From Spirochaetales bacterium (lineage in GTDB: Bacteria > Spirochaetota > Spirochaetia > Treponematales > Treponemataceae), in NCBI GenBank assembly GCA_003252395.1, contig QKEL01000008.1, forward strand, positions 124,001 to 188,000: a stretch of DNA of 64,000 bases, written 5' to 3'. Positions 25,485 to 34,636 of the stretch are shown here, piece after piece (position 1 is the first letter of the stretch; each line of letters starts with the position of its first letter). The notes below the pieces were generated by a model. It saw only the letters and a list, made by a program, of their open reading frames with translations. It was not told the origin of the DNA and ran no database searches. The translations under genes were made by a program, and so were the position numbers.

Positions 25485-27794
25485 TCAGTCGGAGAGGTAG
25501 AGCCGCTCGAATTCCTCGGGGGGAACGGGGCGGCCCAGGTAATAGCCCTGGATTTCGTCGCAGGCGAGGCTTTGGAGAATGTCGAATTGGGAGGAGTCTT
25601 CGACGCCCTCGGCGATGGTGCGTATTTTAAGCGCCTTTGCCATTTGGACGATGGCCTGGACGATTTCGGTGTCGGCTTCGTTGACCGCGATGCCGTCTAT
25701 GAGCGGTTTCGCGATTTTGAGGCAGTTGATGCGGTACTGCTTGAGATAGCTGAGGGAGGAATAGCCGGTGCCGAAGTCGTCGATGGAACTGGTTACGCCG
25801 AGGCCGGAAAGGCGTTCGAGGACGTCCGTGACGTAACTTTCGTCGGCCATGGCGGTGCGTTCGGTTATTTCCACGTTCACGTTGTACGGGTTGACCCCGG
25901 TTTCCGCCACGAGCCGGGCGAGTTTGGCGAAAAAATGGATGTCGTTAAACTGGATGGGGGACACGTTGATGCCCATGGCGAGCTCGCGGCGGCCGTGGCC
26001 GGTCCAGCGCGCGAGGGTGCGCAGGGCGGTTCCCATGATCCAGTCGCTTAAGGGTAGGATTATGCCGTTTTCCTCCGCGACGGGGATAAACTCGTCCGGG
26101 GGAACGGGGCCGAGCTCGATCGAATTCCAGCGGACCAGGGCTTCCATGCCGATGAGGATTCGGCCTTCCACCGCGAACTGAGGCTGATAGACCAGCGAAA
26201 ATTCGCGGTCGAAGTCGGCCTTTCCCAGGGCGAGGTCCATCTGATGCCGTTTTTCCACCGCGGCGTTGGCGTCGCGCTCGAAGTAGGCGACCCGACGGGT
26301 GCGGTTTTTTTTCGCCTGGTAGAGGGCGATGTCCGCGTGGCGCATGAGGTCGCTGCGTGTCTGCGAGTCGACGGGCCAGCAGGATACGCCCACGCTGTAC
26401 GAAACCCGCAGCGTGTAGCGGCTGAGGGAAACGGGAGCCTCGCTCAGTTCCGCCACGGAGCGCACGAGCTCGTGGACGGATTCGGTCGCGGGAAGGGAGA
26501 CGGCTATGCCGAATTCGTCGCCGCCGAGCCGTCCGAAAATCGCCTCGGGCCCCGCCGCGGCCTCGAGGCGGCGACCGATGGCCCGAAGCAGGCTGTCGCC
26601 CACGTCGTGCCCGTAGGTGTCGTTAACGGTCTTGAAGCGATCAAAGTCCACGAGTACGCACCACACGCGCATGCCGTCGCCCGTTTCCCGCAGGAGCCGA
26701 TCGAGGTTCTCGATAAAGTGTTTCCGGTTGAATTGGCCGGTGGTTTCGTCGCGGTTGAGGAGGTTTTCGAGGGTCTGGTTCATGACCGTCAATTCGCGGG
26801 TTCGGTCGGCGATGATCGTTTCAAGCCTGCGGCTGAGCCGGGCGTTTTCCTCGGTAGCGACGCTCCGGAGCACCGCGCCGCGGAGGAACTGAGAGACGAT
26901 CTGGTGGGTAAGGATTACCGCGCCGAAATAGAGCATTTCCTCGGGCAGTGGCCGGTGAAAGACGAGGAGAATGAGCGGGACGAGGAACAGCAGTATGGTC
27001 CGGTTGACGATGGCGTTGAGGCTGAGCGACTCTTCCCGGGCCCGGGCGATACGCGCCGGCGCTCGCGCGAAAAGGACGGCGGAAACGGCAAACAGGGTAA
27101 AGGCGAGCATATACGCGGAATCGAGAACGCCGTTCGGGACGTATTGGCCCGTCCAATCCTGGTATACGTAGGCTATGTCGGCACAGGCATAGAGGAGGTC
27201 GCCGAGGAAGAACGGGAATAGGGAAAGCGGGAGGGAACGAACCCTGACGGTAACGAGAAAGGACGCCATGAAGGTAAGCGCCAGGACGTCGGTTCCCACG
27301 GAGCCTATCGAGGTAGCGTAATCGGTGAAGGTCGCGGAGGAGGCGGACAGCCAGGGTTTCAGGAAGACGAAAAAGGCCAGGCCCAGGAAGGAAAGGAGCA
27401 ACGCCGCGGCGTCGATCATGAATTGCAAGGCGGTCCAGCGCATGCGCTCGGTACACGCGAGAGCGGCCAGCGCGAGAACGAGAAAAACGTTCGGAAGCAC
27501 ATATACGTAGGCAAGCGGCCCGCTCGCCGTCGGATCGAGGCCGGCGAGGGCGAGCGCGGCCCAGGCCGTATCGGCGAGGGACCACGAGAGGGCCGAGGCG
27601 GCGGTCCAGTACCAGCCCATTTTGTGCGTGGGGCTTACCCTGCCCGCCTTTACGAGGGCGATTGAGGCCAGGAAGGCGATAAGGGCGGAAATCGCGTTGG
27701 CGTGCGTTTCGAGGCCGATCGCCCCCAATGAGGTAAAAGAGGCCCAGAGAATCACGAATGACGCAAGTATGGCGTTGCGGGCTATTTCTTTCAT
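25485..27794 (-). CDS. Membrane GGDEF-EAL cyclic-di-GMP protein
   Basis: 769 residues: an N-terminal block of about eight to nine transmembrane helices (1-300), a short coiled region, a GGDEF domain (about 345-505) with an intact GGDEF motif, and an EAL domain (about 520-765). The EAL side keeps EALVRW, NVSPIQF, EITE, DDFGTGYSS, AEGVE and QGYYLGRP, but the usual LKID is LKIA. No RxxD inhibitory site is visible five residues before GGDEF. Both synthesis and breakdown of c-di-GMP are possible; which one dominates cannot be read from sequence. The membrane region may sense an unknown signal. GGAG Shine-Dalgarno; single gene, divergent from adk. Confidence 0.9.
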   Translation of the reverse strand: MKEIARNAILASFVILWASFTSLGAIGLETHANAISALIAFLASIALVKAGRVSPTHKMGWYWTAASALSWSLADTAWAALALAGLDPTASGPLAYVYVLPNVFLVLALAALACTERMRWTALQFMIDAAALLLSFLGLAFFVFLKPWLSASSATFTDYATSIGSVGTDVLALTFMASFLVTVRVRSLPLSLFPFFLGDLLYACADIAYVYQDWTGQYVPNGVLDSAYMLAFTLFAVSAVLFARAPARIARAREESLSLNAIVNRTILLFLVPLILLVFHRPLPEEMLYFGAVILTHQIVSQFLRGAVLRSVATEENARLSRRLETIIADRTRELTVMNQTLENLLNRDETTGQFNRKHFIENLDRLLRETGDGMRVWCVLVDFDRFKTVNDTYGHDVGDSLLRAIGRRLEAAAGPEAIFGRLGGDEFGIAVSLPATESVHELVRSVAELSEAPVSLSRYTLRVSYSVGVSCWPVDSQTRSDLMRHADIALYQAKKNRTRRVAYFERDANAAVEKRHQMDLALGKADFDREFSLVYQPQFAVEGRILIGMEALVRWNSIELGPVPPDEFIPVAEENGIILPLSDWIMGTALRTLARWTGHGRRELAMGINVSPIQFNDIHFFAKLARLVAETGVNPYNVNVEITERTAMADESYVTDVLERLSGLGVTSSIDDFGTGYSSLSYLKQYRINCLKIAKPLIDGIAVNEADTEIVQAIVQMAKALKIRTIAEGVEDSSQFDILQSLACDEIQGYYLGRPVPPEEFERLYLSD

Positions 27795-27865
27795 TCTCGC
27801 TCTCCGTATACCCTAACTGTACTTCACCGCGGGGTTTTTAACAATTTTTCGCCGGGCGATGCCCC

Positions 27866-27894
27866 TTGATAGACTTTTTTTTTACCTGTATCAT
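27866..27894 (+). promoter_or_regulatory. adk promoter
   Basis: TTGATA (27866-27871), 17-bp spacer containing a T9 run, TATCAT (27889-27894), with the adk ATG at 27921 after an AAGGAG Shine-Dalgarno. Confidence 0.7.
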
Positions 27895-27920
27895 GCCTTA
27901 TTCCACTTAAGGAGCCCTCC

Positions 27921-28550
27921 ATGAAACTGATCTTTTTAGGCCCTCCCGGAGCCGGAAAGGGAACCCTCGCGGCATTGGTCGCCGAACGGTTTACCATTCC
28001 CCATATTTCCACGGGCGAGATATTCCGCGCCGCGATTCGCGAGAAGACCCCCCTTGGGCTTAAGGTTCAGGCGATAATAGATTCCGGCCAGCTGGTCAGC
28101 GACGATATCACCATCGAGCTCGTGAAAGAGCGCCTTTCGAAGGACGATACCAAGTCGGGCTTTATCCTTGACGGTTTTCCCCGTACCATTCCCCAGGCCG
28201 AGGCCCTCGCGAAGATTATCGACGTGGACGCCGCGGTCAATTTCGATATCGCCGACGCCGAGGTGGTAACGCGCCTTTCCGGCCGGCGGGTATGCAAGAA
28301 TTGCAACCGTAATTACCACGTAACCACCATGCCGCCGAAGGTCGAGAACGTGTGCGACAAGTGCGGCGGCGAGCTGTACGTTAGGGAAGACGACAAGGTC
28401 GAGGCGATTTCAAAGCGGCTCGAGGTGTACCGCGCCCAGACGGCGCCGCTTATCGAGTGGTACCGCTCCAAGTCGCGCCTGACGGATATCGACGCCCGGC
28501 CCGCCAGCGGCGCGATACTCGAGAAGTTTACCGAGATATTTCAGAAGTAA
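27921..28550 (+). CDS. adk: Adenylate kinase
   Basis: Interconverts ATP plus AMP with two ADP. GPPGAGKGT is the P-loop; ISTGEIFR and DGFPRTIPQA are the AMP-binding motifs. The lid (about 125-160) has four cysteines in two CxxC pairs (CKNC, CDKC), so it is the zinc-binding long-lid type. 209 residues is normal. AAGGAGCCCTCC precedes the ATG. Its 3' end overlaps the convergent dus gene by 10 bp, so no separate terminator is possible between them. Confidence 0.96.
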   Translation: MKLIFLGPPGAGKGTLAALVAERFTIPHISTGEIFRAAIREKTPLGLKVQAIIDSGQLVSDDITIELVKERLSKDDTKSGFILDGFPRTIPQAEALAKIIDVDAAVNFDIADAEVVTRLSGRRVCKNCNRNYHVTTMPPKVENVCDKCGGELYVREDDKVEAISKRLEVYRAQTAPLIEWYRSKSRLTDIDARPASGAILEKFTEIFQK

Positions 28551-29602
28551 AGATAGCGGTCGTTCGGCACCTCGTTAAGGTACGATTCCAGCAAACCCCC
28601 GATTTCCTCGGGGGTTTTCGCGTTTTGGGCCTTCATTTTAACGTGATGGGCAAAGGTGAAGTTGTCGCAGTAGTAGAAAAAGAAACGGCGGGCCCGGGAT
28701 ACGTGGAATTCGGGCGGCTGGGCGGTTCGTAGGGCCTCTAGAAAAAAGCGGGCGACTTCAAGGTGATCGATAGGCTCGGGCGCGGGAGTCGCGGCGGGTA
28801 CAGTGGGCGCGGCGGGCGCGGGAGTCGCGGCAGGCGAGGACGCGCGGGCGCGGAAAATTTCCCGGAAGAGCCACGGTCGCGTTACGGCGCCCCTGCCGAT
28901 CATGAGGCCGGCGATGCCCGAATCGCCCCACGCGTTTTCGACGGCCAGGGCGTCGGGGGCGGAAAACACGTCGCCGTTGCCGTAAACGGGAACCGGCAGC
29001 GCGCGGGCGAGATCGGCCACGAAGCGCCAGCGCGCGGGCCTTCCGTACTTTTCCGCCTTCGTGCGGGGATGCAGCGTTATCTGGGTTACCCCCTCAGAGA
29101 CCAGGGCGCGGCAAAAGCGCAACAGCCGTTCGCCGTCCTCTTCCGCCCCGAGGCGAAGCTTCACGCCGAGCCGGTAGGCGCCGCCGACGGGGCCCCGCGT
29201 ATGGCCCTCACGGTCCAGCGCCTTTCGGACCTGCGACACCAGGTTCGCGGTTTCCCCGAGATCCTTGAGCATCCACGCGATTCCCGCGCCATGGCGGGCT
29301 ATGTCGGGCGCCGAGCAGCCCATGTTGAGGTCGATGCCCAGGCCCCCGAAGGGCGCGATCATCGTCGCGGCCCTGGCGATGGGTCCGGCCTCGCTTCCGG
29401 TGATCTGCCAGACCATGCGTTCGGGACAGGGCGCCGTTTTCACGTAGTAGGGCTCGAACTTCCCGCCCGCCACGTAGGAGGGCGCGTGAATCATTTCCGA
29501 GTAGTATTCGTCGGGATCGGCATAGCGGTGTATCAATAAACGCAGGGCTTCGTGACTGAGGGTGGCCATGGGCGCGAGGGCGAGTTTCATATCGCGCACC
29601 AT
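28541..29602 (-). CDS. dus: tRNA-dihydrouridine synthase family protein
   Basis: FMN-dependent reduction of uridine in tRNA D-loops. The TIM-barrel signatures are LALAPMA at the start, NMGCSAP with the catalytic Cys, ITLHPRTKAEKYGRPARW, YGNGDV and GLMIGRGAVTRPWLF. About residues 275-300 there is an Ala/Pro-rich insertion between the barrel and the C-terminal helical domain, which is unusual. The start could be the ATG at 29602 or the one at 29590 (MKLALAPM); neither has a good Shine-Dalgarno. Subgroup (DusA/B/C) cannot be settled by eye. Confidence 0.88.
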   Translation of the reverse strand: MVRDMKLALAPMATLSHEALRLLIHRYADPDEYYSEMIHAPSYVAGGKFEPYYVKTAPCPERMVWQITGSEAGPIARAATMIAPFGGLGIDLNMGCSAPDIARHGAGIAWMLKDLGETANLVSQVRKALDREGHTRGPVGGAYRLGVKLRLGAEEDGERLLRFCRALVSEGVTQITLHPRTKAEKYGRPARWRFVADLARALPVPVYGNGDVFSAPDALAVENAWGDSGIAGLMIGRGAVTRPWLFREIFRARASSPAATPAPAAPTVPAATPAPEPIDHLEVARFFLEALRTAQPPEFHVSRARRFFFYYCDNFTFAHHVKMKAQNAKTPEEIGGLLESYLNEVPNDRYLYF

Positions 29603-29639
29603 TCTACCGGATTTGCGCCCCGGCCGCCAGCGGCTCCGA

Positions 29640-29669
29640 TTGAAGCTCGACGCCTTGCCGGGATATACT
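29640..29669 (+). promoter_or_regulatory. Promoter of the flavodiiron gene
   Basis: TTGAAG (29640-29645), 18-bp spacer, TATACT (29664-29669). The ATG follows at 29696 behind a GGAGGTGG Shine-Dalgarno. Confidence 0.65.
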
Positions 29670-29695
29670 GTATTTTATCAACGGAGGTGGCGCAT

Positions 29696-30913
29696 ATGAA
29701 GGCACACAAGATTAGCGATTCCGTATTCGTTATTCACGCGGATATCCATACAGACGATCGGTTCGAGGGCATATGGCCCATCCCCCACGGGGTCACTCTC
29801 AATTCGTACGCGGTTCGCGGCGAAAAGACGGCCTTGATCGACCTCATAAAAGACTGGTCCGGCTCGGTCGGGCAATTCGACGAGCAGTTGGCGTCCATAG
29901 GCCTGTCGTTCGAAAAAATCGATTATTTGGTGCTCAATCATCTCGAGCCCGACCATACCGCGTTCCTGAACGAAATCCGAAGGAGAAACCCCGGGGTACA
30001 GATCCTGTCGACCGCGAAGGGCATCGCGATGGTGCGAAATTTCTTCAAGATCACCGATAACCTGCGGGAAGTAAAGTCCGGCGATTCCCTGGACCTGGGA
30101 AACGGAAAGGTGTTGGATTTCGTGGAAACGCCGAACATCCACTGGCCCGAAACCATGATGACCTGGGACCGCTCGGATAAGGTCCTCTTCAGCTGCGACG
30201 GGTTCGGTTCCTACGGCGCCTTGGGAGACCGGGTATTCGACGACGAATTCTCGAAAGAGGAACACGAGCACTTTTACCGTGAATCGCTCAGGTATTACGC
30301 GAATATCGTGGCGAGTTTCAGTTCCTTCGTGAAGAAGGCCCTGGATAAGCTCGGGGGGCTCGATCCCGCGGTGATAGCGCCCAGCCACGGCATTGTCTGG
30401 CGGAAAAACGTCAAGGAAATCTGCGACCGATACGCGCGCTTCGCGGGCTACAATACCGGCGGAACGTGCGAAAGGGAAGTCTGCGTGATTTGGGGATCGA
30501 TGTACGGATACACCAAGCGCGGCGTGGACGCGGTAATGGAGGGGATCGAGTCGGAGGGCGTGCGCTGCGTGTCCCACCGGGTTCCCGACACCGATTCTTC
30601 CTTCGTGCTTGCCGACGCGTACCGTGCGGCCGGCCTGGTGATCGCGATGCCCACCTATGAGTATAAAATGTTCCCGCCCATGGCCCATGTACTGGACCTT
30701 TTCGAGCGCAAGCACGTGACCGGCAAATCGGTCCTGCGGATCGGCAGTTGGGGATGGGTCGGGGGAGCGAAAAAGGAATACGAGGAATCCATCGCCGCGC
30801 TCAAGTGGTCGAGCCTGGAGTCGGTGGAGTGGCAGGGAATTCCCAGCGAGGGCGATCTTGCCCTGCTCAAGGAACGGGGAAAGATGCTCGCGCGGATGGT
30901 GAAAGGGGCATAA
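29696..30913 (+). CDS. Flavodiiron protein (A-type flavoprotein, O2/NO reductase)
   Basis: 405 residues. N-terminal metallo-beta-lactamase-like diiron domain (1-250) with the ligand set HLEPDH (HxExDH), HWPETM, SCDGFG and APSHG, followed by a flavodoxin domain (255-400) beginning IWGSMYGYTKRG. The enzyme reduces oxygen to water or NO to N2O with electrons from rubredoxin or a similar donor and protects anaerobes. No C-terminal rubredoxin or flavin reductase extension is present, so it is class A and needs a separate partner. The ATG at 29696 is chosen for its Shine-Dalgarno; the open frame upstream lacks support. It is monocistronic. Confidence 0.93.
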   Translation: MKAHKISDSVFVIHADIHTDDRFEGIWPIPHGVTLNSYAVRGEKTALIDLIKDWSGSVGQFDEQLASIGLSFEKIDYLVLNHLEPDHTAFLNEIRRRNPGVQILSTAKGIAMVRNFFKITDNLREVKSGDSLDLGNGKVLDFVETPNIHWPETMMTWDRSDKVLFSCDGFGSYGALGDRVFDDEFSKEEHEHFYRESLRYYANIVASFSSFVKKALDKLGGLDPAVIAPSHGIVWRKNVKEICDRYARFAGYNTGGTCEREVCVIWGSMYGYTKRGVDAVMEGIESEGVRCVSHRVPDTDSSFVLADAYRAAGLVIAMPTYEYKMFPPMAHVLDLFERKHVTGKSVLRIGSWGWVGGAKKEYEESIAALKWSSLESVEWQGIPSEGDLALLKERGKMLARMVKGA

Positions 30914-30950
30914 GGGCCCGGGGCGCGCGGCCTGTGCGGGCCCCTTCCTT
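30914..30950 (+). terminator. Weak GC-rich terminator after the flavodiiron gene
   Basis: GGGCCCG (30914-30920) pairs with CGGGCCC (30937-30943) across a 16-nt GC-rich loop, followed by a pyrimidine-rich TTCCTTCCTTT stretch. It lacks a clean T run. Confidence 0.45.
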
Positions 30951-30957
30951 CCTTTCC

Positions 30958-30986
30958 TTGCCCAAACCGGCAAAAAAAGTTACAGT
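30958..30986 (+). promoter_or_regulatory. Possible gpmI promoter
   Basis: TTGCCC (30958-30963), 17-bp spacer, TACAGT (30981-30986). A CGGCGG/CCGCCG stem-loop (about 31009-31025) lies between it and the AAAGGAG Shine-Dalgarno of gpmI and could affect translation. Confidence 0.45.
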
Positions 30987-31042
30987 TTGATTACAAATAC
31001 GCACGATGCGGCGGCATTGCCGCCGAACAAAGGAGATACGGT

Positions 31043-32701
31043 ATGGTACAAGCGCTGGATAAAAACCCCAAGTGGAAGGGCCGCAAGGGCCCGGTCGTCC
31101 TCGTGATCATGGACGGCGTGGGGTACGGCAAATATACGGAAGGCGACGCCGTTGCGGACGCCCACATGGAAGCCCTGGCCGCCTTCCAGAAAAACTGGCC
31201 CACCACCAAGCTCAAGGCGCACGGAACCGCCGTCGGGCTCCCCTCGGACGACGATATGGGCAACAGCGAGGTAGGACACAACGCGATCGGCTGCGGGCGC
31301 GTGTTCGCCCAGGGCGCCAAGCTCGTTTCCGGCTCCATCGAGTCCAACGCGATGTTCGAGGGCCATACCTGGCAGAAACTGGTGGAGAACGTCCGCAAGA
31401 ATAACTCGAAACTGCACTTCATCGGCCTCTTCTCCGACGGCAACGTCCATTCCCATATCGATCACCTGAAGGCCATGCTCGCCAAGGCCCAGGAAGCGGG
31501 GATCAAGACCGCGCGCGTCCATGCGCTGCTCGACGGACGGGACGTGGGAGAGACGAGCGCCCTCGACTACATCGACCCCTTCGAGGACTATCTCAAGGGC
31601 CTGAACGCGAAGGGCGCGGACTACCGCATCGCCTCGGGCGGCGGACGCATGTTCATAACCATGGACCGCTACGGCGCCGACTGGTCCATGGTCGAGCGGG
31701 GCTGGAACGTCCACGTTCTGGGCAAGGGCCGCCAGTTCGCCTCGGCCCACGAGGCCGTCGAAACGTGGCGGAAGGAAATTCCCGGCATTATAGACCAAGA
31801 CCTCAAGGAGTTCGTGATCGCCGAGAACGGAAAGCCCGTAGGAACCATCGAGGACGGGGACTCGGTCATCTACTTCAATTTCCGCGGCGACCGCGCCCTG
31901 GAAATGACCGCCGCCTTCGAAACCGGCGCCGAATTCGACAAGTTCGACCGCGTCCGGGTCCCGGCGGTGGAATACGCGGGCATGATGGAATACGACGGCG
32001 ACCTGCACATTCCCGCCCAATACCTGGTAACGCCCCCCGCCATCGACCGCACCATGGGCGAATTCCTCGCCCTGTCCGGCACGCGTACCCTGGCGATCAG
32101 CGAGACCCAAAAATACGGCCACGTTACCTACTTCTTCAACGGCAACAAGCTCGGTAAATTCGACGAGAAGCTCGAGACCTACGTGGAGATCAAGAGCGAC
32201 GTGCTCCCCTTCGAGCAGCGACCCTGGATGAAATGCGCCGAGATCGCGGATTACGTGATCGAGGCCGTCGGTTCCGGCAAGTACGACTTTATCCGGCTGA
32301 ACTTCCCCAACGGCGACATGGTCGGCCACACCGGCGTGTACCAGGCCGTCCTTTGCTCCATGGAAGGCATGGACCTCCAACTCGCGCGCATGAAAAAGGC
32401 GGTTGACGCCGCCGGCGGCGTAATGGTGCTGACCGCCGACCACGGCAACGCGGACGATATGTTCGAGCACGAGAAAAAGACGGGGGCGGTTTCCCGCAAG
32501 GCCGACGGTTCCCCCAAGGCGAAAACCAGCCACTCGCTGAACCCGGTCCCGTGCGTCGTGTACGATCCGGCCTTCCAGGGCGAATACCGGAAAGACCTCG
32601 CCGAGGGGCTGGGCATTTCAAGCGTGGCCGCGACCTGCATAGAGCTGCTCGGGTTTACGCCGCCCGCGGATTATGACCGCTCCGTGCTGAACTGGAACTG
32701 A
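31043..32701 (+). CDS. gpmI: Cofactor-independent phosphoglycerate mutase, plant/kinetoplastid-like type
   Basis: Interconverts 3- and 2-phosphoglycerate in glycolysis with a catalytic serine and two metal ions. LVIMDGVGYG and DDDMGNSEVGHNAIG (nucleophilic Ser) are at the N-terminus, DGRDVGE and LTADHGNADDMFEHE near the ends. 552 residues is longer than the usual bacterial 510. LKAHGTAVGLPSDDDMGNSEVGHNA, RVFAQGAKLV and ASGGGRMFITMDRY look like the plant and trypanosomatid enzymes, whereas ordinary bacterial GpmI has GLPEGQMGNSEVGHMNIG. AAAGGAGATACG precedes the ATG. A CYTH gene follows after 17 bp. Confidence 0.9.
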   Translation: MVQALDKNPKWKGRKGPVVLVIMDGVGYGKYTEGDAVADAHMEALAAFQKNWPTTKLKAHGTAVGLPSDDDMGNSEVGHNAIGCGRVFAQGAKLVSGSIESNAMFEGHTWQKLVENVRKNNSKLHFIGLFSDGNVHSHIDHLKAMLAKAQEAGIKTARVHALLDGRDVGETSALDYIDPFEDYLKGLNAKGADYRIASGGGRMFITMDRYGADWSMVERGWNVHVLGKGRQFASAHEAVETWRKEIPGIIDQDLKEFVIAENGKPVGTIEDGDSVIYFNFRGDRALEMTAAFETGAEFDKFDRVRVPAVEYAGMMEYDGDLHIPAQYLVTPPAIDRTMGEFLALSGTRTLAISETQKYGHVTYFFNGNKLGKFDEKLETYVEIKSDVLPFEQRPWMKCAEIADYVIEAVGSGKYDFIRLNFPNGDMVGHTGVYQAVLCSMEGMDLQLARMKKAVDAAGGVMVLTADHGNADDMFEHEKKTGAVSRKADGSPKAKTSHSLNPVPCVVYDPAFQGEYRKDLAEGLGISSVAATCIELLGFTPPADYDRSVLNWN

Positions 32702-32718
32702 TTCGCGAACGCGGCCCC

Positions 32719-33255
32719 ATGACCGAAATAGAGATCAAGGCGCGCGTCGGCGACCCCGACGCCGCCGAGAGGAATATCGCTTCTTTCGCCTCCTTCACCG
32801 GGGAAACCCGTAAGCGGGACACGTATTGGGCGGGGGGAAACCCCGCCGTAAAGGTCCGCGTGCGGGAGGAGGGAGAAACGGTCACGGTCACCTATAAACG
32901 AAAAGAGCTCCGGGGCGATACCGAGGTGAACGACGAAAGGGAATTCACCATCAGCGACCGTTCGGCCTTCGAGACGTTTATCGGCGACGCGGGCTTCGCG
33001 AAGGCGAGCTATAAGGAAAAAAAGACAAAACGATGGGTATGGCGCGGGGACAATGAGGGCGCTGAAATCGGCATAGAGCTTTCCCTGGTGGAATCGCTCG
33101 GTTGGTTTATCGAATTGGAAGCCCTCGCGGACGATCCCGGCGAGGAAGAAATCGCCCGCATTAGGCAGGGGCTTTTCGCGACCCTGAAACGCTGCGGAAT
33201 AGAACAGTCGGCCATAGAGACCCGCTATTACACGGAAATGCTTGCCGCCCTTTAA
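32719..33255 (+). CDS. CYTH-domain protein
   Basis: 178 residues. The N-terminal EIEIK (ExExK) and the alternating charged strands (VKVRVREEG, VTVTYKRK, EIGIELSLVE, FIELEAL, ETRYYTEML) are the triphosphate tunnel fold shared by class IV adenylyl cyclase, thiamine triphosphatase and inorganic triphosphatases. The substrate cannot be assigned. No Shine-Dalgarno is visible; the gene lies 17 bp after gpmI and is probably co-transcribed. A short GCCCTTT/AAAGGGC hairpin spans its stop. Confidence 0.8.
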   Translation: MTEIEIKARVGDPDAAERNIASFASFTGETRKRDTYWAGGNPAVKVRVREEGETVTVTYKRKELRGDTEVNDEREFTISDRSAFETFIGDAGFAKASYKEKKTKRWVWRGDNEGAEIGIELSLVESLGWFIELEALADDPGEEEIARIRQGLFATLKRCGIEQSAIETRYYTEMLAAL

Positions 33256-33264
33256 AAAGGGCGA

Positions 33265-34605
33265 TTAGGCGCGTTTTCCGGTCAAATCCCTGCGGCCCCA
33301 GGGCCCAAAAAGATAATACAGGATCGAGGCGGTAGCGCCCACGAGAAAGCCGGCGTCGATGGACCACCATATTCCCGCGGTTCCCATGCGGGGCGCGAGG
33401 AAGAAGGCCAAGGGGATACGGACTACCCACATGGCAAGCAAGGTATTCGCCATGGGCACGAGGGCCTCCCCCGCCCCGCGGATTACCCCGAGCACCGAAA
33501 ACATGGCGGTTTGTACAAAATAGGCCAGGGAGACGATGCGCAGGTACTCGAAACCGATCCGAACCACCTCGGCGTCGCGGGTGAATAGGCCCACGCAGCG
33601 GTCGCCGAAAAAGTAGAGGACGAGCGAAATCGTGACGGTGATCGCGAGCGCCATGGCCAAGCCGGACAACAGGCCGCGGGAAACACGGTCGCGCCTGCCC
33701 GCGCCGAGATTTTGCCCGGTGAACGTGGAAATGGCCATGCTTATGTTTATGGCCGGCATTACGGCGAAACTATCGAGCTTTCCCGCCGCGGCGTAGGCGG
33801 CCGAGGCGTTTGAGCCAAAACGATTGACCACGCTCGTGAGCGCCATCATGCCGGCGCCGACCAAGGCTTGCTGTATCCCGGAAGGTAAACCGATCCTCAC
33901 AATTTCCCGTAAAATCTCGCGGTCCGCCCTGATGCCCCGGATTTTTATGCGCAATTCCGGGCTTTGTTTTCCGAGGTACCGCAGGGTCCAGACAAGCGAA
34001 ACGGTTTGGGCGATAACGGTCGCCACGCCCACGCCCGCGACGCCCCAGTGAAAGATAACCACGAAGACGACGTCGAGGACGATGTTGACCAGGGTCGACA
34101 CCATCAGGGCATAGAGGGGCGTTTTCGAATCGCCCAAGCCCCGTTGAATGGCGCTGACGCCGTTATAGCCGAAAAGAGGCAGGGACCCCGCGAAGATAAT
34201 CCTCAGATAAAGCGTGGCGTCGGGTAATACGTCGACCGGGGTACCGATCAGCGAGAGGATGAACGGCGCCAAAAGAACGCCGAACAGGGTCACGACGCCG
34301 GCGAACGCCGCCATGACGACCACGGTGGTGTCTATGATCAAGCGGACCCGATCGTTATTCCGGGCGCCCCGATTTTGCGCGATCAAAACGTTGCTCGCCA
34401 TGCCGAACCCCATGACGAGGGCGAGGGATACGAATAAGACCGGAAAGGACTGCCCCACCGCGGCGAGCGCCCGTTTCCCCACGTAGTTGCCGACCACAAC
34501 GCTGTCGACCATATTGTACAGCTGCTGAAACACGTTCCCTAGCAGCATCGGAAGGGAAAAAAGCAATATTTGCCGTGCCTCGTTCCCCTTTGTCAAATCC
34601 CTCAT
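33265..34605 (-). CDS. MATE-family multidrug/sodium antiporter
   Basis: 446 residues with about twelve hydrophobic segments in two similar halves (MLLGNVFQQLYNMVDSVVVG in the first, MALTSVVNRFGSNASAAYAAAGKLD in the second). The early QQLYNMVD-VVVG stretch is diagnostic of the NorM/DinF-type MATE group. Substrate unknown; drug or metabolite export driven by a cation gradient is expected. AGGATGGGCGA before ATG serves as Shine-Dalgarno. It lies 31 bp after the MFS gene on the same strand, so the methyltransferase, MFS and MATE genes may form one unit. Confidence 0.9.
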   Translation of the reverse strand: MRDLTKGNEARQILLFSLPMLLGNVFQQLYNMVDSVVVGNYVGKRALAAVGQSFPVLFVSLALVMGFGMASNVLIAQNRGARNNDRVRLIIDTTVVVMAAFAGVVTLFGVLLAPFILSLIGTPVDVLPDATLYLRIIFAGSLPLFGYNGVSAIQRGLGDSKTPLYALMVSTLVNIVLDVVFVVIFHWGVAGVGVATVIAQTVSLVWTLRYLGKQSPELRIKIRGIRADREILREIVRIGLPSGIQQALVGAGMMALTSVVNRFGSNASAAYAAAGKLDSFAVMPAINISMAISTFTGQNLGAGRRDRVSRGLLSGLAMALAITVTISLVLYFFGDRCVGLFTRDAEVVRIGFEYLRIVSLAYFVQTAMFSVLGVIRGAGEALVPMANTLLAMWVVRIPLAFFLAPRMGTAGIWWSIDAGFLVGATASILYYLFGPWGRRDLTGKRA

Positions 34606-34636
34606 TCGCCCATCCTAGAGAAAGGAGGGCCGAGGG

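Noticed and set aside
30980..32533. Minus-strand 517-codon open frame opposite gpmI
   Set aside because: gpmI is certain from catalytic motifs; the reverse frame is open because of high GC third-position bias.
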